NCBI GenBank assembly: GCA_016187365.1
Contig: JACPJX010000022.1
Location: 1-11,706, forward strand
Direction of reading: 5' to 3'
From: Candidatus Aenigmatarchaeota archaeon
GTDB lineage: Archaea > Aenigmatarchaeota > Aenigmatarchaeia > GW2011-AR5
Length of the DNA: 11,706 nucleotides
A program made the position numbers and the translations under genes. Shown piece by piece: positions 11,177 through 11,706 of the stretch (the stretch's first letter is position 1; each line of letters starts with the position of its first letter). The notes under the pieces were generated by a model, which did no database searches, was not told the DNA's origin, and was given only the letters and a program-made list of their open reading frames with translations.

Positions 11177-11507
11177 AAACAAACTTATTGGGTTGTTTAT
11201 TGGAAATTTGGCTAATAGCGTATTGCATAGTATACTTGAGAAAGCTGTGAACAATGAGGAATTGTCAAAAAGATACAGCAAAGAATTGCTGACAAGTTTG
11301 CATCTCGCCCAAAAATACAGGGAGAAGATAAACCCTGCAAATGCTTCTTTGAATGTTAAGGATGTTAAGTATATCAAAGACAAGGTCATCAGAAAAGTAA
11401 AGTCTGAGATTCATCAAAGAACAGAAAAAGGGTATTCAAATCTTGATGTAAAGCTAGTCGGACCTTTGGTTGAAAAGGCGCTTAAAGAAACCAAAATAAC
11501 TGAATAA
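11163..11507 (+). CDS. 114-aa helical partner of the AbrB-NTase protein
   Basis: I do not recognise this family. It is almost entirely helical in appearance: a mildly hydrophobic first helix (KLIGLFIGNLANSVLHSIL, about 7-25) that is too weak for a membrane span, then charged helices with LLTSLHLAQKYREKI (about 42-56), KYIKDKVIRKVKSEIHQRTEKG (about 69-90) and a closing LVGPLVEKALKE. No R-x4-H HEPN motif is present, though SEIHQR holds a His. ATG 11163 has GAAGG 8 bases upstream and lies inside the end of the NTase gene, so the two are translated together. By position it is the second component of a toxin-antitoxin-like pair, perhaps a helical substrate of the nucleotidyltransferase; that is inference. 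Confidence 0.72.
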   Translation: MVQNRNKLIGLFIGNLANSVLHSILEKAVNNEELSKRYSKELLTSLHLAQKYREKINPANASLNVKDVKYIKDKVIRKVKSEIHQRTEKGYSNLDVKLVGPLVEKALKETKITE

Positions 11508-11510
11508 GCC

Positions 11511-11517
11511 TTTTTTT
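11511..11517 (+). terminator. Oligo-T terminator after the AbrB-NTase operon
   Basis: A run of seven T starts four bases after the stop codon at 11505-11507. Archaeal RNA polymerase stops at such T-runs without a hairpin. The strong hairpin pair 11528-11620 follows. Confidence 0.55.
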
Positions 11518-11527
11518 CTGCTCCAAT

Positions 11528-11620
11528 TATAGTGCTCCAAGAAAACATTCAGAATATTAGTTTTCTTGGGCACTATATGTGAAACAAGTAAATCATATCC
11601 TGTTTATTTACTTGTTTCAC
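11528..11620. repeat. Two strong tandem hairpins sharing CACTATA ends
   Basis: TATAGTGC plus CCAAGAAAAC (11528-11546) pairs with GTTTTCTTGGGCACTATA (11560-11577) with one extra base on the left arm. GTGAAACAAGTAAAT (11579-11593) pairs perfectly with ATTTACTTGTTTCAC (11606-11620). CACTATA occurs at 11571-11577 and again at 11618-11624, so the leftmost TATAGTG could pair with either. The pair lies between a plus-strand operon end and a minus-strand small ORF, so a two-way transcript barrier is possible. Confidence 0.7.
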
Positions 11621-11697
11621 TATAACTCCTGCCAGAACCCGTAATACGCCGGATTTTTCCTGAATCGTGCCTTCCCGCAGAATCCGGGACATGACAT
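11620..11697 (-). CDS. Possible 25-aa zinc-knuckle-like micro-ORF
   Basis: Minus-strand ATG at 11697 opens a frame reading MSCPGFCGKARFRKN and then PAYYGFWQEL before TAG. It has a C-x3-C pair and is rich in aromatic and basic residues, which is unusual for a random frame. A TAA lies directly before the ATG, and no ribosome site can be judged because the window ends. It could be a real micro-protein, or the conserved end of a decayed gene. Confidence 0.3.
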   Translation of the reverse strand: MSCPGFCGKARFRKNPAYYGFWQEL

Positions 11698-11706
11698 TTA
11701 CGCGCA

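Noticed and set aside
1..11706. tRNA or rRNA genes
   Set aside because: I saw no T-loop GGTTCGAATCC-type block or rRNA-like stretch on either strand.

Overview
The window looks archaeal, most likely from a small-genome, DPANN-type archaeon; I cannot name the lineage. The reasons are several archaeal-type prepilins (K-G-I-S-P-L and K-G-F signals), proteins rich in N-x-S/T glycosylation sequons, TATA-like boxes about 26 bases upstream of many start codons (short-leader or leaderless mRNAs), GGAGG/GAGG ribosome sites at internal operon genes, and no rRNA, tRNA or bacterial -35/-10 pattern.

Left two thirds (about 143-7981, minus strand): a surface-structure cluster read right to left. It starts with a membrane-anchored CARDB-like protein and a secreted Ig-like protein. 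Next come a small membrane-anchored pilin-like protein whose start seems to be broken by one extra base, a 276-aa pilin-like protein with D at +5, a 135-aa pilin, a 213-aa pilin-like protein, a 245-aa membrane-anchored protein, and two classical archaeal pilins (150 and 148 aa). Several junctions overlap by a few bases. No assembly ATPase, TadC-like protein or prepilin peptidase lies in the window, so these are subunits whose machine must be encoded elsewhere. An IS200/IS605-type element carrying only tnpB (about 1990-3330, plus strand) sits inside the cluster, opposite in orientation to the pilin genes.

Right third (about 8021-11700): accessory DNA, more A/T-rich, holding toxin-antitoxin-like modules. 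(i) A Doc/Fic toxin is followed one base later by a previously uncalled 46-aa ORF with a perfect AGGAGG site; this module is bracketed by a 48-bp direct repeat that is the 3' end of a small holin-like membrane gene. (ii) A winged-helix/nucleotidyltransferase (MNT) gene overlaps a HEPN gene by ATGA; a 10-bp inverted repeat brackets its TATA box. (iii) A visibly A/T-rich plus-strand pair encodes an AbrB-like domain fused to an MNT-type nucleotidyltransferase, then a 114-aa helical protein; a tandem 10-bp repeat lies between TATA box and start. The fused pair is the best candidate for an undescribed system.

Intergenic DNA is unusually rich in tight hairpins, often in tandem and often with the same plan: a 3-5 bp lower stem, one unpaired base, an 8-11 bp upper stem and a 3-base loop. 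They occur at 612-680, 4421-4528 and 8709-8781, with related inverted repeats at 6-64, 8076-8122 and 11528-11620.
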